From Flagellimonas oceanensis (GTDB lineage Bacteria > Bacteroidota > Bacteroidia > Flavobacteriales > Flavobacteriaceae), in contig NZ_RZNA01000022.1 in NCBI RefSeq assembly GCF_003992595.1, positions 60,654 through 124,653 of the forward strand: a DNA stretch of 64,000 nucleotides, read 5' to 3'. Below are positions 25,790 through 35,442 of this stretch, in pieces. A program made the translations under genes and the position numbers. Positions within the stretch are counted from its first letter, which is position 1; the number at the start of each line of letters is the position of its first letter. Under the pieces are notes generated by a model. It was not told the DNA's origin. It saw nothing but the letters and a program-made list of their open reading frames with translations, and searched no databases.

Positions 25790-28700
25790 ATGAAAGCTAA
25801 ATTACATCTTGTTTTTTCAATAACCATATTTTTTAGCTGCTTTTGCATTTACGGGCAGCAAGGTTATTGGAAAACAGCGCCCAAACAGTCCAACCTACGA
25901 AGTGCTTCCCTGAGTGATATATCGGGGGCTACAAAGGTTTTGTCCTTGGACAAAGCAAGTTTTTCCAAGGAAATGAATTCTTTTTCCACTTCCAAAGGGA
26001 ATCAACGTATGGTTTATCTGCCCAACAGCGATGGAGACGTTGTTCCTTTCCATTTAAAGGAGACTCCCGTATTCCACCCTGATCTTGCCAAAAAATACCC
26101 GAATATTAAATCGTATACAGGTATAAGTTCTGATGGAAAATACAGAGTAAAACTCAGTAGTTCGCACAAAGGTCTTCAAACCATGATCGTGGATTTGCAG
26201 AACAACAAAACCGCTTTTATGGAACCTGTTTCCAATAAACCGAACACGTACGTTTTGTATGAGGACCCGGGGCTTTCATCAAAAATGAATTTTATTTGTG
26301 AAACCAGTAAGGACTTGTTCGGTGCTGGCGATAAATCTTCGGGCACTACGGCAAAGACCATTGTTCCATTGGTGGATGACCAGTTGTTGCGCACGTATAG
26401 AATCGCAGTTTCCGCATCGGGAGAATATACCCAGGAAATGGGTGGCACCGTGGAAGATGCACTTGCGGGAATCAATGCGACGATAACCCGTGTCAACGAA
26501 GTTTTTGAAACGGATTTGGGAGTAAGATTGGAATTGATAGCCAACAATGACGAAATTATTTATACCAATGCCACCACAGATCCTTATGATGATAGTTTGA
26601 ATTCGGAGGTGCAAAGCACGATTACTTCAATGATTGGCGAGGAGAATTACGACGTGGGGCATCTTTTTCATCAGGTTGGCGAAGGTTTGGATAACGGTAA
26701 TGCAGGGTTTATTGCCGCAGTTTGTGTGGACAATAAAAAGGGAAGTGCTTTTTCTGCGGCCAACGTTCCACAGGGTGATGTTTTTGACATTGATTATGTA
26801 GCACACGAGCTAGGGCATCAATTTGGGGCCAATCATACGTGGTCGTTCGAATCCGAGGGAACGGGCGTCCAGGCAGAACCTGGAAGCGGCAGTACCATAA
26901 TGGGCTACGCAGGAATCGTTCCAGGTAACAACGTGGCATCCCAAGGTGATGATTACTTTCATTATAATAGCATATTTCAGATTTCGACCTATTTGGCGAC
27001 CACTTCATGTGCCCAAACCGAAGTTTTGGCCAATTCACCGCCTGTATTGACCCCGGTCGAAGATTTTATTATCCCAAGAGGGACCGCTTTTGTATTGGAA
27101 GGTAATGCAACCGATCCAGACGTTGGCGATGTACTTACCTATGCATGGGAACAAATAAATGATGGTCTGGTAACCAGCGCTTCTTTCGGCCCCATAAATC
27201 CAAATGGTGCCAACTTTAGATCGCTGCCACCTTCAACAGAACCAAGACGATATTTTCCAAGACTATCCCGTGTGGCTCAAGGAGATCTTACCCAAACAAA
27301 TCCCTTAACAGGAGGTGCATGGGAGAGCGTTTCGGATATAGAGCGAACCCTTAGCTTTGCCTGCACTGTTCGAGACAATGCAGAAGGAGGTGGGCAGGTG
27401 GTTTCCGATGTGTTGGATGTAATGGTCATCAAAGCTGCAGGTCCTTTTGTGGTGACTTCGCAAGCAGCGAATGAGGTTTATCAGGCAGGTTCTGTACAAG
27501 AAATCAACTGGGATGTGGCAAACACAGATATCGTCCCCATAGAAGCCCAAAATGTAGATGTCCTTCTTTCTTTGGATGGTGGGCTTACTTTTCCCATTAC
27601 CCTATTGGAAGACACCCCGAATGATGGTTCCGAAGAAATGCTTTTACCGGGAAATGTGACAGGCACGGCTAGAATAATGGTCAAGGCCAGTGATAATATC
27701 TTCTTTGCGGTCAATAGTACTGACTTTACCATTGAGGAATCTGAGGTGGTGCTGAATTTTGAAAGTTTGGATTATGAAGTATGCCAGCCAGATGATTTGG
27801 TAATCCCTTTTGTATATGAAAGCTATGGAGGATTCAATGAGAATTCCACATTTTCTGCTGATGTCCCCGTAGGATTATCGGCAAATTTTTCGCCAGTCGA
27901 TGCAAATTCCGATCAAACCGCGGTTGAATTGACCTTGTCCAATACCAATAGTGTTGCTCCGGGTGTTTATGATGTTGTTGTAAACGCTACTTCGGCATCT
28001 GTGACCAAAAGCGTCACCCTTACGTTGACCATTCAAGATGGGACCTTCTCAGATGTAGCTTTGTTATCTCCAGCCGATGGGGAAATCGGGGTTTCTTTAG
28101 GTGCTGAACTGAGCTGGGAAGCTAATCCGTTGTATTCAAATTATGATGTAGAGGTAGCTACCGATGCTGGGTTCACTGATATTGTGGAATCTGCTTCCAC
28201 TCCATTTACAAATTACAAAACTACCGGGTTAGATCCGGAAACCGAATATTTTTGGCGAGTACGTCCATCCAATGGCTGTGGAACCGGTACTTTTGGAACC
28301 GAACAGAGTTTTGTGACATCCTCCGTGGATTGCAAAAGTAAAGAGGCCAATGATTTGCCATTATTGATTTCCTCTTCAGGGACGCCCACGGTAACCTCAT
28401 CCATTCTGTTTGTGGAAGACCTACCGATATCCGATGTGAATATAAACTTAGAGTTGGAGCACACCTACTTGGAGGATCTTATCATTACATTGATATCCCC
28501 ATCAGGAACGCGGGTGGCCTTGATTTCAAATACATGTGGTAATACCGATAATATCAATGCAACTTTTGATGATGACGGGACCGCAATTGTGTGCGGGGAC
28601 GATCCTGCGATTTCTGGAACGGTTGCCCCATTGGGGTCGCTGGCTTCGCTAAAGGGAGAGTCTATTTTAGGGGAGTGGGTTTTGGAAATACAGGACACGG

Positions 28701-29581
28701 CAGCAAATGATGGAGGGAATTTGATTGATTTTTCTCTGGATATTTGTATTGAGGGAAGTTATCGTCCCGATGATGATGAGGACGGTGTTTTTGATGATGG
28801 GGACGATTTATGCTTGGGTACGCCCAAAGGAGTGGAGGTGAATACGAACGGTTGTGCCATATATCGATTTGCGTCGGACAATTTTGAGGTTGAAATAGAA
28901 AGCGAAACATGCAGAAGCAGTAACAATGGGTCGATAACAATCACTCCTTTTGATACATCCATTACCTATACTGCGGTTTTGAATGGTGGAAGCGACCCTG
29001 AGTCATTTGATTTTACGGATTCCCAAACCTTTTCCAATTTGACCGCAGGGGAATATTCCCTTTGCATTACGGGAACCAATGGATTGATAACCTATCAGGA
29101 GGTCTGTTTTGAAGCTGTAATCACACAGCCCGATATATTGGACATTGAGGCCGTAACAGATTCCGGTACCTTAAGTGTGGATATGAGCGGTGCTTCATTT
29201 TACAATGTGGAGCTCAATGGATTGGTCACGCAAACAGAAGCATCAAAAATCGAGCTTGATTTGAAGGAAGGTGTGAATACCTTGAGAGTGTATTCCAACC
29301 TGCCTTGTCAAGGTGTGGTTGAAAAGACCTTGTTTTATTCTTCAAGGCCTATTATCTCCCCAAACCCTGTGGATACGGTAACCGAAGTTTATCTAGGTGG
29401 TTTTGAGGGAACTGTTGGTATTCAAATATTCACTGTTAATGGTAGGTTGGTCAGAACGGAGAACCGAAGGGTTTCAGGAGAAGACCTGCAATTGGATTTG
29501 TCCAATCTTCCCAAGGGGATTTATTATCTAGGAGTTGAGAAAGCAGGTGTAAAAGAAATGTTTAAACTTATTAAAAGATGA
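25790..29581 (+). CDS. Secreted zinc metalloprotease with P-domain and T9SS type A sorting domain
   Basis: A 1,263-residue exoprotein. It has a signal peptide (~1-22), a propeptide region, and a reprolysin-like metzincin domain with HELGHQFGANH at ~339-349 and a Met-turn STIMGYAG at ~373. A middle β-sandwich region follows, with FN3-like segments (~750-850, DVEVATDAGFTDI) and a proprotein-convertase P-domain (~880-985). Next is a TSP3-like Ca-binding stretch (DDDEDGVFDDGDDLC) and a C-terminal type IX secretion sorting domain (ISPNPVDTVTEVYL to the end). It is expected at the cell surface or secreted, degrading proteins. A lipoprotein gene overlaps its end by 4 bases. Confidence 0.92.
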   Translation: MKAKLHLVFSITIFFSCFCIYGQQGYWKTAPKQSNLRSASLSDISGATKVLSLDKASFSKEMNSFSTSKGNQRMVYLPNSDGDVVPFHLKETPVFHPDLAKKYPNIKSYTGISSDGKYRVKLSSSHKGLQTMIVDLQNNKTAFMEPVSNKPNTYVLYEDPGLSSKMNFICETSKDLFGAGDKSSGTTAKTIVPLVDDQLLRTYRIAVSASGEYTQEMGGTVEDALAGINATITRVNEVFETDLGVRLELIANNDEIIYTNATTDPYDDSLNSEVQSTITSMIGEENYDVGHLFHQVGEGLDNGNAGFIAAVCVDNKKGSAFSAANVPQGDVFDIDYVAHELGHQFGANHTWSFESEGTGVQAEPGSGSTIMGYAGIVPGNNVASQGDDYFHYNSIFQISTYLATTSCAQTEVLANSPPVLTPVEDFIIPRGTAFVLEGNATDPDVGDVLTYAWEQINDGLVTSASFGPINPNGANFRSLPPSTEPRRYFPRLSRVAQGDLTQTNPLTGGAWESVSDIERTLSFACTVRDNAEGGGQVVSDVLDVMVIKAAGPFVVTSQAANEVYQAGSVQEINWDVANTDIVPIEAQNVDVLLSLDGGLTFPITLLEDTPNDGSEEMLLPGNVTGTARIMVKASDNIFFAVNSTDFTIEESEVVLNFESLDYEVCQPDDLVIPFVYESYGGFNENSTFSADVPVGLSANFSPVDANSDQTAVELTLSNTNSVAPGVYDVVVNATSASVTKSVTLTLTIQDGTFSDVALLSPADGEIGVSLGAELSWEANPLYSNYDVEVATDAGFTDIVESASTPFTNYKTTGLDPETEYFWRVRPSNGCGTGTFGTEQSFVTSSVDCKSKEANDLPLLISSSGTPTVTSSILFVEDLPISDVNINLELEHTYLEDLIITLISPSGTRVALISNTCGNTDNINATFDDDGTAIVCGDDPAISGTVAPLGSLASLKGESILGEWVLEIQDTAANDGGNLIDFSLDICIEGSYRPDDDEDGVFDDGDDLCLGTPKGVEVNTNGCAIYRFASDNFEVEIESETCRSSNNGSITITPFDTSITYTAVLNGGSDPESFDFTDSQTFSNLTAGEYSLCITGTNGLITYQEVCFEAVITQPDILDIEAVTDSGTLSVDMSGASFYNVELNGLVTQTEASKIELDLKEGVNTLRVYSNLPCQGVVEKTLFYSSRPIISPNPVDTVTEVYLGGFEGTVGIQIFTVNGRLVRTENRRVSGEDLQLDLSNLPKGIYYLGVEKAGVKEMFKLIKR

Positions 29582-30258
29582 TTCGGAATATAATCTGGCT
29601 ATCCATATTGGTTTTATTGGTCTCATGTGGAGGGGATGATGGTCCGCCACCTGCCCCTGAAGGAGCGGAATTGATTTTTCCCGAAGAAAATTCAGAGTGC
29701 ACTACTGGAGTGGAAATCAATCAGAACTCTACACAGATCACTTTTCAATGGAGGGCATCCAATCATACCGAAAGTTATAGATTGAGTGTTTTGAATTTAG
29801 AGACCAATGTTACTCAAACCATAAATACAGCGTCAACTTCCGCAAGTGTCACGGTTTCCAAAGGAACCCCGTATGCATGGTCGGTAACGTCCCTTAATAC
29901 CACATCCGATCAAGTGGCTTCAAGCCAAACATGGTTGTTCTATAATGCGGGATCCCAAACCACTTATGCTCCATTTCCCGCGCAATTGGTAAGTCCTTTG
30001 TCCGGTTCAACAGTGCAAAGGGATATTGCCAACGAAGTGCTCTTGGAATGGTCAGGAGGAGATGTGGATAACGATATCGACACTTTTGAGGTCTTTTTAT
30101 CGGACACGAATCCACCAACGACATCAATTGGAGAAACATCCAATATGGAGATGCCGGTAAGTGTTGAATCGGGAACCGTTTATTATTGGAGGGTGGTCAC
30201 TACGGATTTGGAGGGGAACACCTCAATATCCGGGGTATTCGACTTTAAAGTGCTTTAG
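29578..30258 (+). CDS. Lipoprotein with fibronectin type III-like repeats
   Basis: A 226-residue protein with a lipoprotein signal (LSILVLLVSCGGDDG, Cys acylated). Two ~85-residue β-sandwich repeats follow, each with a Tyr-Tyr-Trp/Ala-Trp strand (GTPYAWSVTS, SGTVYYWRVVTT). These are FN3-like. The acidic run after the Cys is the usual Bacteroidota export signal for surface lipoproteins. Its start overlaps the metalloprotease stop (ATGA), so the two products are probably made together; a docking or binding role is inference. Confidence 0.83.
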   Translation: MIRNIIWLSILVLLVSCGGDDGPPPAPEGAELIFPEENSECTTGVEINQNSTQITFQWRASNHTESYRLSVLNLETNVTQTINTASTSASVTVSKGTPYAWSVTSLNTTSDQVASSQTWLFYNAGSQTTYAPFPAQLVSPLSGSTVQRDIANEVLLEWSGGDVDNDIDTFEVFLSDTNPPTTSIGETSNMEMPVSVESGTVYYWRVVTTDLEGNTSISGVFDFKVL

Positions 30259-30261
30259 TGA

Positions 30262-30891
30262 TTATGTGCCGTTGAATTGGTTCATGGTGTTCTTTGCACC
30301 GGCAAACACAAAGGAACGGATTAAGTCCGTGGATTTTTCCAGACGCTCGGGCATGGCCTTTTGTTGATCATCGTCCCATTTGCCCAAGACATAGTCCACT
30401 TGTTTGCCTTTGCTGAAATCGGCACCGACACCAAACCTAAAACGGTTGTATTTTGTGGTCTGTAGAACATTTTGGATATCCTTGAGCCCATTGTGTCCGC
30501 CATCACTTCCCTTGCCCTTCAATCTGATGGACCCAAAGGGTAGGTTGATGTCGTCGGTTATGACCAAAACATTGTCCAGAGGTATGTTTTCCTTTTCCAT
30601 CCAATACTTTACCGCTTTTCCGCTCAAATTCATGTAAGTGGATGGCTTAAGGCAGACCACGCTCTTTCCTTTGTGCTTAAATGTGGCCACGGCACCCAAT
30701 TTGGCACTTTCAAAGGTAAAGGCCTCTTGTTCCGCCAAAAAATCAAGGACTTTGAACCCGATGTTATGACGGGTTTCGTCATATTCGGTTCCAATGTTTC
30801 CTAGACCAACGATCAAAAATTTCTTCATGGGGTCGGTTTCTTGCAATAGTTGTTTTGATGAGCCAAAAAGTTGCTTTATAAAATGGAGCAT
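30262..30891 (-). CDS. pth: Peptidyl-tRNA hydrolase
   Basis: Releases peptides from peptidyl-tRNAs that drop off ribosomes. The catalytic His is in DETRHNIGFKVLDFL, with the binding-site Asn in GLGNIGTEYD, YMNLSGKAV and HNGLKDIQNVL. I start it at 30891 (MLHFIKQLFGSSKQ), giving 209 residues with a short basic leader as in other flavobacteria. The core enzyme begins at MKKFLIVGLGNIG (30828), which is the alternative start. It lies downstream of rplY, with a hairpin terminator between them. Confidence 0.94.
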   Translation of the reverse strand: MLHFIKQLFGSSKQLLQETDPMKKFLIVGLGNIGTEYDETRHNIGFKVLDFLAEQEAFTFESAKLGAVATFKHKGKSVVCLKPSTYMNLSGKAVKYWMEKENIPLDNVLVITDDINLPFGSIRLKGKGSDGGHNGLKDIQNVLQTTKYNRFRFGVGADFSKGKQVDYVLGKWDDDQQKAMPERLEKSTDLIRSFVFAGAKNTMNQFNGT

Positions 30892-30915
30892 CGGCTGTGT
30901 AATGATTTGTCTAAA

Positions 30916-30956
30916 AATACAAAAGCATCCCAAATACCTAAGTAAAAAGGGATGCT
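30916..30956 (-). terminator. Intrinsic terminator after rplY
   Basis: Arms agcatccc (30924-30931) and gggatgct (30949-30956) form an 8-bp stem. On the minus strand the stem is followed by ttttgtattttt. It sits between rplY and pth, so pth may rely partly on read-through or on its own promoter. Confidence 0.7.
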
Positions 30957-30977
30957 CTTGTTACATTTTAGAAAGTG

Positions 30978-31616
30978 TTATTCCGCAGCTTCCGCCTCTG
31001 GAGCTTCGCCACCTTCGGTAGCTTCTCCTTCTGCACCTTCTTCGTCTTCATCTTCAAGCTCTTCGTCAACAGAAGTCCTGGAAGCTTTAACCTGAACGAT
31101 AGCGGTGCTATCAGGGTGCAAGAATGTGTAATCGTCGTTTAGAACGGTTTCCACAGCAATGGTCTGACCGATTCTCAACTTGGAAATATCGATGGTGATA
31201 AAATCCGGAAGCAAATCGGGCAATGCACGAATGGAAAGCTTTCTTTTTCTGAAAAGCAGACGTCCACCGTTTTTAACACCTGGAGAGTTTCCTTCCAAAC
31301 GTACTGGAATTCTCATGGTGATTGGCTTGTCTTCGAACAATTGATAGAAATCTATGTGAAGAATGTTGTCCGTGACAGGGTGGAATTGGATATCCTGCAT
31401 TACGGCGGCAAACTTTTCATCTTCCAATTCAATTACCACGGTGTGCGCATTTGGGGTGTACACCAAGTCTTTGAACGCGATTTCATCAGCTGAAAAATGC
31501 ACTGGTTTATCCCCTCCGTAAAGCACGCAAGGGACCTTTCCAGCATTACGTAAGGCTTTGGTAGAAACCTTGCCCACGCTTTCTCTTTGGGATCCTTTGA
31601 TTGTAATTGACTTCAT
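30978..31616 (-). CDS. rplY: 50S ribosomal protein L25/general stress protein Ctc
   Basis: Binds 5S rRNA. The N-terminal L25 domain starts [20 protein letters not shown], and a TL5/Ctc C-terminal β-domain follows ([20 protein letters not shown]). The last ~35 residues are a highly acidic tail rich in Glu and Ala, as is usual in flavobacterial L25. At 212 residues it is the long form. It follows prs by 19 bases, the typical prs-rplY-pth gene order. Confidence 0.95.
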   Translation of the reverse strand: MKSITIKGSQRESVGKVSTKALRNAGKVPCVLYGGDKPVHFSADEIAFKDLVYTPNAHTVVIELEDEKFAAVMQDIQFHPVTDNILHIDFYQLFEDKPITMRIPVRLEGNSPGVKNGGRLLFRKRKLSIRALPDLLPDFITIDISKLRIGQTIAVETVLNDDYTFLHPDSTAIVQVKASRTSVDEELEDEDEEGAEGEATEGGEAPEAEAAE

Positions 31617-31635
31617 TGTTATATATTAAATTGAT

Positions 31636-32577
31636 TTACATTAAAAATTTTGAAGATATTGATGTGTTGTGGTGGACCCTGTGCATTACATCTGCAAAAA
31701 GGTCGGCACACGACAATACCTGTATCTTGTTTTTGTCTTTATCTATCGGGATGGAATCGGTCACGATCAATTCCGATAATTTTGATTCTTCAATCCTTTC
31801 GTATGCTTTTCCGGACAGCAATCCATGTGTTGTGACGGCACGTACACTTGCTGCTCCTCTTTCCATCATCAAATCCGCAGCTTTGGTAAGGGTTCCAGCG
31901 GTATCGACCATGTCGTCCACCAAAACCACATTCTTGCCTTCTACATCACCAATGAGTTCCATGTGGGAAATTACATTGGCCTTGGCCCTTTGTTTGTAAC
32001 AGATGACCACATCGCACTCCAGTGCTTTGGAGTAGGCATATGCTCTTTTGGAACCACCCATATCGGGGGATGCTATACAAAGATTGTCCAAATTCAAGCC
32101 TTTTAGATAGGGTAAGAAAAGGGTGGAGGCGAACAGGTGGTCCACGGGTTTCTCGAAGAAGCCTTGGATTTGATCTGCGTGCAGGTCCATGGTTATGATC
32201 CTTGTGGCCCCTGCGGTTTCCAACATTTTGGCCACCAATTTAGCGGCTATGGGAACACGGGGCTTGTCCTTTCTATCCTGTCTGGCCCAACCAAAGTAGG
32301 GCATAACAGCGGTAATGTGTCTTGCAGAGGCTCTCTTGGCGGCATCCAACATCAACAACATTTCCATCAAGTTTTCCGAACTTGGATTGGTGGAACCGAT
32401 GATGAAAATGCGTGCTCCCCGGATGGATTCCTCGAAAGAAGGTTGAAACTCGCCGTCGCTATAGCGTGAGAATTGGACTTTTCCCAATTCCGCGCCATAG
32501 GAAGCAGCGATTTTCTTGCCCAGCTCAACACTTTGGGTACAAGCAAAGATTTTAGGTTCCGGAACTTGATAGGCCAT
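31636..32577 (-). CDS. prs: Ribose-phosphate pyrophosphokinase
   Basis: Makes PRPP from ribose-5-phosphate and ATP for nucleotide, His and Trp synthesis. The metal/ATP-binding DLHADQIQGFF and the PRPP-binding loop VVLVDDMVDTAGTLTKA are intact, and CIASPDMGGSKRAYAYSK follows the family. Its 313 residues are standard. It heads a prs-rplY-pth minus-strand cluster. Confidence 0.96.
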   Translation of the reverse strand: MAYQVPEPKIFACTQSVELGKKIAASYGAELGKVQFSRYSDGEFQPSFEESIRGARIFIIGSTNPSSENLMEMLLMLDAAKRASARHITAVMPYFGWARQDRKDKPRVPIAAKLVAKMLETAGATRIITMDLHADQIQGFFEKPVDHLFASTLFLPYLKGLNLDNLCIASPDMGGSKRAYAYSKALECDVVICYKQRAKANVISHMELIGDVEGKNVVLVDDMVDTAGTLTKAADLMMERGAASVRAVTTHGLLSGKAYERIEESKLSELIVTDSIPIDKDKNKIQVLSCADLFADVMHRVHHNTSISSKFLM

Positions 32578-32627
32578 TACAATCTCTTGTTAACTAGCGT
32601 TTTAAAGTACTTATAATTAAGGAGGTG

Positions 32628-32635
32628 CAAATTTA
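32628..32635 (-). promoter_or_regulatory. Candidate -7 element for prs
   Basis: On the minus strand TAAATTTG matches TAnnTTTG, about 50 bases before the ATG. The cctcctt/aaggagg-like sequence nearby (32619-32625) reads ggagg only on the plus strand, so it is not a ribosome binding site for prs. Confidence 0.4.
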
Positions 32636-32675
32636 AGAATTAAATCGGGTTGCTAAAGGATAAATCGAAGTATTT

Positions 32676-32709
32676 TTTGGTGTTATATAAAATTATTTTT
32701 TTAGCTTTG
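32676..32709 (+). promoter_or_regulatory. Candidate promoter for tRNA-Leu
   Basis: TTTG at 32676-32679 and TAGCTTTG at 32702-32709 give a -33/-7 pair with 22-base spacing. The tRNA begins 28 bases after the -7 box. Confidence 0.55.
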
Positions 32710-32737
32710 CACTCGCATTTGAAAATGTGGTACCGAT

Positions 32738-32819
32738 GCCTTGGTGGCGGAACTGGTAGACGCGCTGGATTCAAAATCCAGTTCCTTCGGGAGTGAGGGT
32801 TCGATTCCCTCCCAAGGTA
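32738..32819 (+). tRNA. tRNA-Leu (anticodon CAA)
   Basis: An 82-base type II tRNA. The acceptor gccttgg pairs with ccaaggt (one G-U), and the discriminator is A with no encoded CCA. The anticodon arm ctgga-ttcaaaa-tccag places CAA at 32772-32774. The long variable arm (ttccttcgggagt) and the T-arm gggttcgattccc are intact. It decodes UUG. Confidence 0.96.
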
Positions 32820-32827
32820 CGAGAAAG

Positions 32828-32855
32828 ACCTCGACAGGATTGTCGGGGTTTTTTT
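32828..32855 (+). terminator. Intrinsic terminator after tRNA-Leu
   Basis: Stem acctcgaca/tgtcggggt (one G-U), loop ggat, followed by T7. It lies 8 bases after the tRNA and also faces the end of the convergent TonB receptor gene. Confidence 0.85.
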
Positions 32856-32874
32856 ATGCCCCTCTCCTCTGTAT

Positions 32875-35439
32875 CTAGAAAAACAATCTAAGGGCAAGAT
32901 TCGGGGTAAAGCCCAAGGATTTTCTTTGAATGACCTGCTCCAAGAGCAGTCCGTCGTTTTGTTGGGTGGTCCTGTGGATAATGGCAAGTGGCACGATACG
33001 GTCATAGATGTTCAGGGCGGAAAGGCGCAATTGGACTTTGGTGGATTTGCGCTGGATTGCAAAATCATAGGTCAAAGAGGCATCCAGTCTATGGAAATTG
33101 GGCAAACGGCCGCTGTTCAAAGGTTCAAATGTAACCGTGTGGGTTTCCTCGCTATAATTTTTTATCGGGGTAAATGGTGTTCCGCTGCGATATTGCCATC
33201 CCAAGGAAAGCTTGAGGTTTTTGATGGTCAGACTATTGGATACCCTAAAACTATGGGGTATGTCATTGTTCCCGGAAAAGCTTTCCTCTTGGATCCCATC
33301 AAAGGTGAAATCCACATTGTTCAAGGCGTAGCCAATCCAAAACCGGTAATTTCGGATGCGTTTTTTCAAAAGGATGTCCAAGCCCATGATATGGCTTCTG
33401 CCTTTTGCAAGGACGGGTTGGGGCAGATGGAAACCTTGGCTATGGGAGGTAAGCCCAGACAGGTTTTTATAGTATGCTTCAGCATCAAAGGTCCAGCCAT
33501 TTCCGTCCAAAAGGATACCTGTCGAAAACTGGTTGCTCTGCAGTATGGGGTAATCGGCATTGTCGGAGAGTCTCCAAAGATTGTTCTCCAACCTGAGCTC
33601 GGTCTGGTTGAACTCGATCAATTGCGAAATGGGCTGGTTTCTTCTTTCCAGTCCCATTCGTGCCCGGAGGGATCTGCTGAGAGGTATCTCTATATTCAAT
33701 CTAGGCTCAAGGTACAGTTTGGCCAAACTCCCATAATGGACCGCCCGGAGCCCCATTTTGACCAGGGCACCATTATCTTTTCGCATGCTGTATTCCCCAA
33801 AGAGCGCATTCTTCAAGTTACTGTCCTGTACGGGAAGGTCGATGTTTTCAGAGGGATTGGAATTGGATACATGGCCCAGGTCGATTTCCAAATTGGTGTT
33901 GGAGAGTTGATATCCAAAACTCAACAGGTCGTTGTTCCTTAAAGTTCTATCCGATTTGAGCTCCAGTCCAAAATCACTGATTCTGTTGCCCCTGGTATTG
34001 GTTTCCTCCAATTCCCTGCCATATAGCTCCAAATTTCGGTAGTACGAATCGTAGGATGAAAAGTAAGTGGTGATCTGATCGGTCTGTCTAGGGGAGGTTT
34101 GGTGTTTCCAGTTGATACTCACACCTCCATTTCCCGTGGTCAGGGAATCCCTTTTTGTCTCACCATCGTTATGGAAGGAAAACAGGGTGCGGTTTCTGGT
34201 CATCAATGCGCTTACAGAAAGTTTGTTCTTCCCCGAGGGCCGGTAGACATATTTTGCATTGATGTCGTAAAACCGAAACTCACTGTTACTGGTGTCATAG
34301 GTGTAGCTGTCATCGGATCTCACGTTCAACGGGTTCCCGTTGCTATCGGAAATCGGGCCCGAATTGCTGAAGATTTTCTTTGAATAGGCCTCATAGGTCT
34401 GGGTCTTGAAAATGTCCAGATAGGCATTCCTGGCATAAAGCGACAAAGATGATTTTTTGGACACAGGGACCTTGATGTACCCATCCACGCTCAGTCCATC
34501 GATTCCAATCCCCCCGGATGGTCTTTGGGCGACCTTGTCATCGGTGTTGATATTGATGATTCCAGAAACCCGGTCGCCATAAACAGCACTGGTGGCTGTT
34601 TTGAAAATGGTCGCTTCTTTCGTGGCATAGGGGTTGAACCTGGACAACATACCATACAGGTACCCCGTGTTGAATACCCGGATATGGTCGAACAGCACCA
34701 AATTCTGGTCCGATGTCCCCCCATGTATCTGTATGCCAGAGGCCGATTCGTCCAATGAGGCCACACCTGGAATCATTTGTATGCTCTGCAGGATATCCGG
34801 CGAGGTCAGCCCCGGTATTGGTCCCAATGGTTTTTGGGAAAGGGTAAGGGATCCATCGCGATTTCTGTCGATCCCCGTGGTAATGTATGATGTTACCACG
34901 ACCTCCTTGAGCTCGCGGTAAACGGCCTTAAGGTATACGGAGGCGCTTGTGCCTTTTGCCGATATCAGGGCTGGATGGTATCCGGTGGCTTCCAAGCGAT
35001 ATTCCGGTCTGCCGATATCCTTGAGCTGGATCCGGCCCCTTTTATCGCTTTCCATGGTCAAACTGGAGTCCACCACCACTTGTTCTTCGGATATGGGCAG
35101 TCGTGTGTCGTGGTCCAAAAGGTAGATGGAGATTCCATTCTCCTGGGAAACGGGCACAATGATGACCTGGGGTCGTCCCTTTATCTTTTCAAAACGCAAT
35201 CCCGATTGTGCTTCAAGAATACCGAGAACCTCGTCCAAGGTCAAACCCTCCACCAATGCGGTGATGTTCTTGTCCCCAACGAGGTCCTCGGCGTAGGAGA
35301 AACTGGTTCCCGTTTCACTTTCTAGTTGCTGAATGACCTTTTTCAAAGGGGTATCCCCAAACTCGTAGAATAGGTTTTCTTGGGCATGTGACAAAGGCAT
35401 GCCCAATAGGAACAGCAATACGGTTATAAAACACCTCAT
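32875..35439 (-). CDS. TonB-dependent receptor with N-terminal STN signalling domain
   Basis: An 854-residue outer-membrane transporter of the FecA/SusC-like signalling type. After a signal peptide (MRCFITVLLFLLGMPLSHA) comes an STN domain (~20-85, DTPLKKVIQQLESETGTSFS). A short β-sandwich segment and a plug follow (SPDILQSIQMIPGVASLDES, GYLYGMLSRFNPYATKEA). The β-barrel ends in the aromatic C-terminus LALRLFF. The STN domain contacts the FecR anti-sigma factor encoded directly upstream (3-base gap). The ligand is unknown; iron complexes and glycans are both possible. Confidence 0.9.
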   Translation of the reverse strand: MRCFITVLLFLLGMPLSHAQENLFYEFGDTPLKKVIQQLESETGTSFSYAEDLVGDKNITALVEGLTLDEVLGILEAQSGLRFEKIKGRPQVIIVPVSQENGISIYLLDHDTRLPISEEQVVVDSSLTMESDKRGRIQLKDIGRPEYRLEATGYHPALISAKGTSASVYLKAVYRELKEVVVTSYITTGIDRNRDGSLTLSQKPLGPIPGLTSPDILQSIQMIPGVASLDESASGIQIHGGTSDQNLVLFDHIRVFNTGYLYGMLSRFNPYATKEATIFKTATSAVYGDRVSGIININTDDKVAQRPSGGIGIDGLSVDGYIKVPVSKKSSLSLYARNAYLDIFKTQTYEAYSKKIFSNSGPISDSNGNPLNVRSDDSYTYDTSNSEFRFYDINAKYVYRPSGKNKLSVSALMTRNRTLFSFHNDGETKRDSLTTGNGGVSINWKHQTSPRQTDQITTYFSSYDSYYRNLELYGRELEETNTRGNRISDFGLELKSDRTLRNNDLLSFGYQLSNTNLEIDLGHVSNSNPSENIDLPVQDSNLKNALFGEYSMRKDNGALVKMGLRAVHYGSLAKLYLEPRLNIEIPLSRSLRARMGLERRNQPISQLIEFNQTELRLENNLWRLSDNADYPILQSNQFSTGILLDGNGWTFDAEAYYKNLSGLTSHSQGFHLPQPVLAKGRSHIMGLDILLKKRIRNYRFWIGYALNNVDFTFDGIQEESFSGNNDIPHSFRVSNSLTIKNLKLSLGWQYRSGTPFTPIKNYSEETHTVTFEPLNSGRLPNFHRLDASLTYDFAIQRKSTKVQLRLSALNIYDRIVPLAIIHRTTQQNDGLLLEQVIQRKSLGFTPNLALRLFF

Positions 35440-35442
35440 TTC